In this document: positions 62,702 to 64,000 of the stretch, in pieces
How the letters are laid out: each line of letters opens with the position of its first letter
How positions within the stretch are numbered: position 1 is the first letter of the stretch
Assembly (NCBI GenBank): GCA_003216175.1
Contig: QCJG01000007.1
Location: forward strand, 32,878 to 96,877
Source: Prochlorococcus sp. AG-409-A10
GTDB lineage: Bacteria > Cyanobacteriota > Cyanobacteriia > PCC-6307 > Cyanobiaceae
Length of the DNA: 64,000 nt
Direction of reading: 5' to 3'
The notes under the pieces: generated by a model
What the model saw: only the letters and a program-made list of their open reading frames with translations
What the model was told of the DNA's origin: nothing
The model's database searches: none
Translations under genes and position numbers: made by a program

Positions 62702-64000
62702 TCTCCAAGACTAGATGAGGTTCCAGCCTCTTTCCAGCTAAGGAATAAAGGCTCTAATGTCTTCTCTAATTCATTAATAGGCATCTTTTGTAGATAAGGG
62801 GTCGCCAATCTTTGTAAATTAGTGCTACCACCTAGCCATAGTTGGTATTGATTTAGACCACTACCAACAAGAGCTAACTCTGCCATATATGGTCGAGCAC
62901 ATCCGTTTGGACAGCCTGTAACTCTTACCAATATTGATTTATTAATCTCTAGCATTTTTAATTGATTGTTTATTCGTTCCAAGAGCTCTGGTAAAAATCT
63001 CTCTGCTTCTGTCATTGCAAGTCCACATAATGGAAGAGCTGGACACGCTATTGCATGCCTGGCCAATGGCTCTGGACTCTCAGGATCTGAAAAACCTATA
63101 TCATTTAGAGCATTCTTTACACTAGCTTTTTGATAATTCCCAATATTACACAAAAGCATATCTTGGTTGGGTGTTAAACGTACATCCAATGCAAATTTTT
63201 CAACTATATTTCTGAGCCCTTTCTTTACCTTCCCTGTAAGTCTACCTGATAATAGTGGTAGCCCAACAAACCATAGTTTCTCAGATTGTTGATGCCAGCC
63301 TAAATAATCTTCAAGTATTGTATCCCCTTCGTTCCTTAAGGCGCCAATTGGTCTCATAAAATACTTCGTTGTTAACTGTTTCTTAAACCAATCAACACCC
63401 ATATCATGCAATACATATTTAAGTCTTGAGTGTCTTCGAGTTTTCCTGTCTCCATAGTCTCTTTGAAGAGCTAGAATAGATTGAACAAGCTCTAAAATAT
63501 ACTTCCCTTTTACAAAACCAATAGGGTCTGCAATTCTCGCAAATGTCGTATCCAAGTTATGTGTTCTACCCATGCCTCCTCCAACGTAGACATTACACCC
63601 TTCTATAGCTCCCTTAGAATTTGTGAACGTTACAAGGCCTATGTCATGAGTAAGAATATCCACAGAATTGTCTCCTGGTACTGTAGTTGCACATTTGAAT
63701 TTTCTTGGCAAGTAGGTTGCACCATATAAAGGTTCATTTTTGTCTCCACTAAAAACGCCAGGATTTTGTTGAAGCTTTCTGTTCTTTTTCACTTCAGAAG
63801 TTGGCTTGATAGCATATTTCATCTCGCCATCAACCCATAAATCAATGTATGTTCTCTCTGCTTTTTGGGGTGATAAAACATCGGCAATATCATTAGCTAA
63901 TTTTCTTGCTGCAGGATAAGGTTCTTTTTCGAACGGAGCCGCTGGAGCCATTACATTCCTGTTAACGTCTCCACAAGCCGCGAGGGTCGATCCCATTGAT
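62638..64000 (-). CDS. sir: Ferredoxin-sulfite reductase (5' end cut by window)
   Basis: This enzyme reduces sulfite to sulfide in sulfate assimilation, with six electrons from ferredoxin. The visible part has GSTLAACGDVNRNVMAP at the window edge, NVYVGGGMGRTHN, and the siroheme/4Fe-4S cysteines in CPALPLCGLAMTEAE and RVTGCPNGCARP. The N-terminal domain lies beyond base 64000; the Met at 63996 is internal. Confidence 0.95.
   Translation of the reverse strand, partial: SMGSTLAACGDVNRNVMAPAAPFEKEPYPAARKLANDIADVLSPQKAERTYIDLWVDGEMKYAIKPTSEVKKNRKLQQNPGVFSGDKNEPLYGATYLPRKFKCATTVPGDNSVDILTHDIGLVTFTNSKGAIEGCNVYVGGGMGRTHNLDTTFARIADPIGFVKGKYILELVQSILALQRDYGDRKTRRHSRLKYVLHDMGVDWFKKQLTTKYFMRPIGALRNEGDTILEDYLGWHQQSEKLWFVGLPLLSGRLTGKVKKGLRNIVEKFALDVRLTPNQDMLLCNIGNYQKASVKNALNDIGFSDPESPEPLARHAIACPALPLCGLAMTEAERFLPELLERINNQLKMLEINKSILVRVTGCPNGCARPYMAELALVGSGLNQYQLWLGGSTNLQRLATPYLQKMPINELEKTLEPLFLSWKEAGTSSSLGDHVTKLGSESVMSLLTSSAAP

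Noticed and set aside
1..64000. CRISPR array, prophage or insertion sequence
   Set aside because: No regularly spaced repeats, transposase, integrase or phage structural genes were seen.

Overview
The window is a low-GC cyanobacterial chromosome segment. Its gene content and protein style point to a marine picocyanobacterium, most likely Prochlorococcus; the exact ecotype cannot be fixed from the sequence alone. Signs are phycocyanobilin synthesis (pcyA), GUN4, Psb28, a cyanobacterial SipA/DUF3148 protein, DUF3531, DUF1824, DUF1651 and DUF92 proteins, a type I glutamine synthetase behind an NtcA-type promoter, ferredoxin-sulfite reductase, and a 6S RNA next to purK. Genes are short-spaced, often overlapping, and many begin with TTG or GTG.

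Layout. Positions 1-22,040 are core housekeeping: prfC (cut by the left edge), a CPP1-like protein, hslO with an ABC ATPase, rsmE, a DUF92 (phytyl-phosphate-kinase-like) membrane protein, an aspC-phnD-phnC-phnE-SGNH hydrolase block for phosphonate/phosphite-type uptake, a uracil-DNA glycosylase, ispG, a carboxyl-terminal protease, nadA divergent from a phosphoesterase, a TPM/Psb32-like protein, a MidA-type methyltransferase, aroB, purK and the 6S RNA.

Positions 22,100-35,900 are an accessory-like, sparse region. It is filled with small unknown proteins (40-150 residues), long AT-rich spacers, isolated hairpins and homopolymer runs. Recognisable genes there are a nucleoside 2-deoxyribosyltransferase, a possible methylenetetrahydrofolate-reductase-like protein, a BaiN/HI0933-type flavoprotein and a DoxX protein. 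Several small genes are unusual: a protein made of six 11-residue repeats, a 48-residue protein with a twin CX3C motif, and two diverged copies of a roughly 70-residue helical protein that flank a 3-kb module in opposite orientations.

Positions 35,900-64,000 return to dense core genes: an AI-2E/PerM permease, psb28 and mnmH divergent from gun4; an anti-sigma-type ATPase; a methyltransferase; glnA divergent from an alanine/serine-glyoxylate aminotransferase; tadA; a PLP decarboxylase; a DUF697 GTPase; the bioY-lspA pair; sipA; two M16 peptidases; pcyA followed by a DevBCA-type export system; a glycosyltransferase; rpsB-tsf-(unknown)-recG; a VanX-like dipeptidase; and sulfite reductase (cut by the right edge).

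No CRISPR array, insertion sequence, prophage, rRNA or tRNA gene was seen. I did not find an obvious new multi-gene defence or mobile system. The most interesting signals are a 23-nt poly-A tract abutting the phnD start codon, an AUU/CUG non-standard start pair at the divergent nadA/phosphoesterase locus, structured RNAs (6S, an rpsB leader hairpin, a perfect 20-bp hairpin near 34.1 kb), and the small-protein region.
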